Assembly (NCBI RefSeq): GCF_002215495.1
Contig: NZ_CP021378.1
Span: 1,550,764 to 1,614,763 of the forward strand
DNA length: 64,000 nt
Direction of reading: 5' to 3'
From: Porphyrobacter sp. CACIAM 03H1
GTDB taxonomy: Bacteria > Pseudomonadota > Alphaproteobacteria > Sphingomonadales > Sphingomonadaceae
Shown piece after piece: positions 63,451-64,000 of this stretch. Under the pieces are notes generated by a model that was given only the letters and a program-made list of their open reading frames with translations, was not told the origin of the DNA and did no database searches. Each line of letters begins with the position of its first letter. The stretch's first letter is position 1. Made by a program: the position numbers and the translations under genes.

Positions 63451-64000
63451 ACCAGGCCCCGGGGGTGCGCCCCCGCGTCCTGCACCTGCATTCGACCTTC
63501 AGCGCCGGGGGCAAGGAGGTGCGCTGCGCCCGGCTGATGAACGCCTGGGGGCCGCGCCTCGATCACACCGTCGTCTCCGCCGAGCCGCAGGCAATGGCGG
63601 CCGCCGCGCTGATCGGGCCGGGCGTGCCGGTCGCCTATCCGCAGGACTTCCCCCCGCTCACCGGCAAGCCGACCCCGTGGCGGCTGGCGGGAATCGCGCG
63701 GGCGATGCGGGGCTACGACCTCGTGTGCACCTACAACTGGGGCGCGATGGACGCGGTGATGGCGCACCGCCTGTTCGCGCCCGCCTATCGCCTGCCGCCG
63801 CTGGTCCACCACGAGGACGGCTTCAACGAGGACGAGGCCGAGCGGCTCGACCCGAAACGCAACCTCTACCGCCGCGCTGCGTTGGGGCGGGCGGCGACGC
63901 TGGTGGTGCCTTCGACCGCGCTCGAGACCATCGCCCGCAAGGTCTGGCGCCAGCCCGAAGCCCGCGTCCGGCGCATCCCGAACGGCATCGACACCGCCGC
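63447..64000 (+). CDS. Glycosyltransferase family 4-like protein, 5' part
   Basis: At least 184 residues before the right edge. VLHLHSTFSAGGKEVRCARL near the start is the N-terminal donor/acceptor strand-loop of GT4 enzymes (GGKE), DLVCTYNWGAMDAVMAH follows, and VRRIPNGIDT near the edge is the second-domain entry typical of GT4. Role is likely in surface polysaccharide. GTG 63447 overlaps the hydrolase stop (GTGA). Confidence 0.88.
   Translation, partial: MNQAPGVRPRVLHLHSTFSAGGKEVRCARLMNAWGPRLDHTVVSAEPQAMAAAALIGPGVPVAYPQDFPPLTGKPTPWRLAGIARAMRGYDLVCTYNWGAMDAVMAHRLFAPAYRLPPLVHHEDGFNEDEAERLDPKRNLYRRAALGRAATLVVPSTALETIARKVWRQPEARVRRIPNGIDTA

Overview
The window is gene-dense, high-G+C bacterial chromosome. 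Gene families and order (FnrL-type regulator, aa3 oxidase cluster with ctaB-ctaG-DUF983-surf1-thrC, bolA/J-protein/cobS neighbourhood, carotenoid oxygenase, glycine-rich TonB-dependent receptor, and intergenic palindromes with CTTCGACAAGCTCAG arms) point to an alphaproteobacterium of the Sphingomonadales, probably Erythrobacteraceae. The taxonomic call is inference; there is no rRNA here. I see no prophage, insertion sequence, integrase or CRISPR array, so this is chromosomal core with small accessory insertions.

Layout. 1-2820 (minus): infA, maf, a short RNase E/G-like protein, yacG, tRNA-Phe, and purC running off the left edge. 3057-6302: a TonB-dependent receptor whose barrel carries two inserted cysteine-bounded repeats. 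6311-6421: two related hairpins. 6527-13107: BaiN/HI0933 flavoprotein, uvrC, a secreted beta/gamma-crystallin-like protein, an OmpA-family protein and a carotenoid oxygenase. 13190-18494: an FNR-type box and universal stress protein, then an MFS exporter, TesB thioesterase and a coupled JmjC-like cupin/acetyltransferase pair. 18678-24391 (minus): hisG-hisD-nusB-thiL and the H+-pyrophosphatase hppA. 24431-31709: DUF2332 protein, SDR/epoxide-hydrolase pair, Nudix, bolA, a J-domain protein and cobS, with an opposing block (AAC(6')-like acetyltransferase, GST, MpaB-like protein) between the J-protein and cobS. 31758-39553: PBP1A, two hotdog thioesterases and a long minus-strand run pyrE-pdxJ-small membrane protein-acpS-lepB-DUF3089-ruvX. 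39798-47605: the cytochrome c oxidase operon through thrC. 47605-51943: rRNA-type methyltransferase, an unrecognised lower-G+C gene, folB, a small protein, moaA-moaD-moaE, then an FNR box and a small membrane protein. 52215-58631: the FNR-type regulator with a lipoprotein gene, rplU-rpmA, GNAT, TetR, ygfZ, pyrC and rarD. 58897-64000: lipoprotein, astD, selO, an alpha/beta hydrolase and the start of a glycosyltransferase.

Connections. Several genes are translationally coupled by 4-bp ATGA or GTGA overlaps (hisG-hisD-nusB, pyrE-pdxJ, ctaB through surf1, methyltransferase-164 aa protein-folB, moaD-moaE, lipoprotein-fnr). The FNR-type regulator at 52215-52904 has the four cysteines expected of an oxygen-sensing Fe-S protein, and two good FNR/FixK boxes lie upstream of the universal stress protein and of a small membrane protein, suggesting a local low-oxygen regulon. 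Five palindromic repeats in two subtypes sit in intergenic gaps; one supplies part of the pyrC ribosome binding site. Four convergent gene pairs share their stop codons through a single CTAG or TTAG.

No gap exceeds 300 bases. The main gaps without a gene (2821-3056, 6303-6526, 11436-11604, 13108-13256, 39554-39797, 51944-52214, 53402-53638, 54310-54521, 58632-58896) hold promoters, hairpins and repeats as listed; in 2821-3056, 11436-11604 and 39554-39797 I found nothing firm beyond the expected promoter space.
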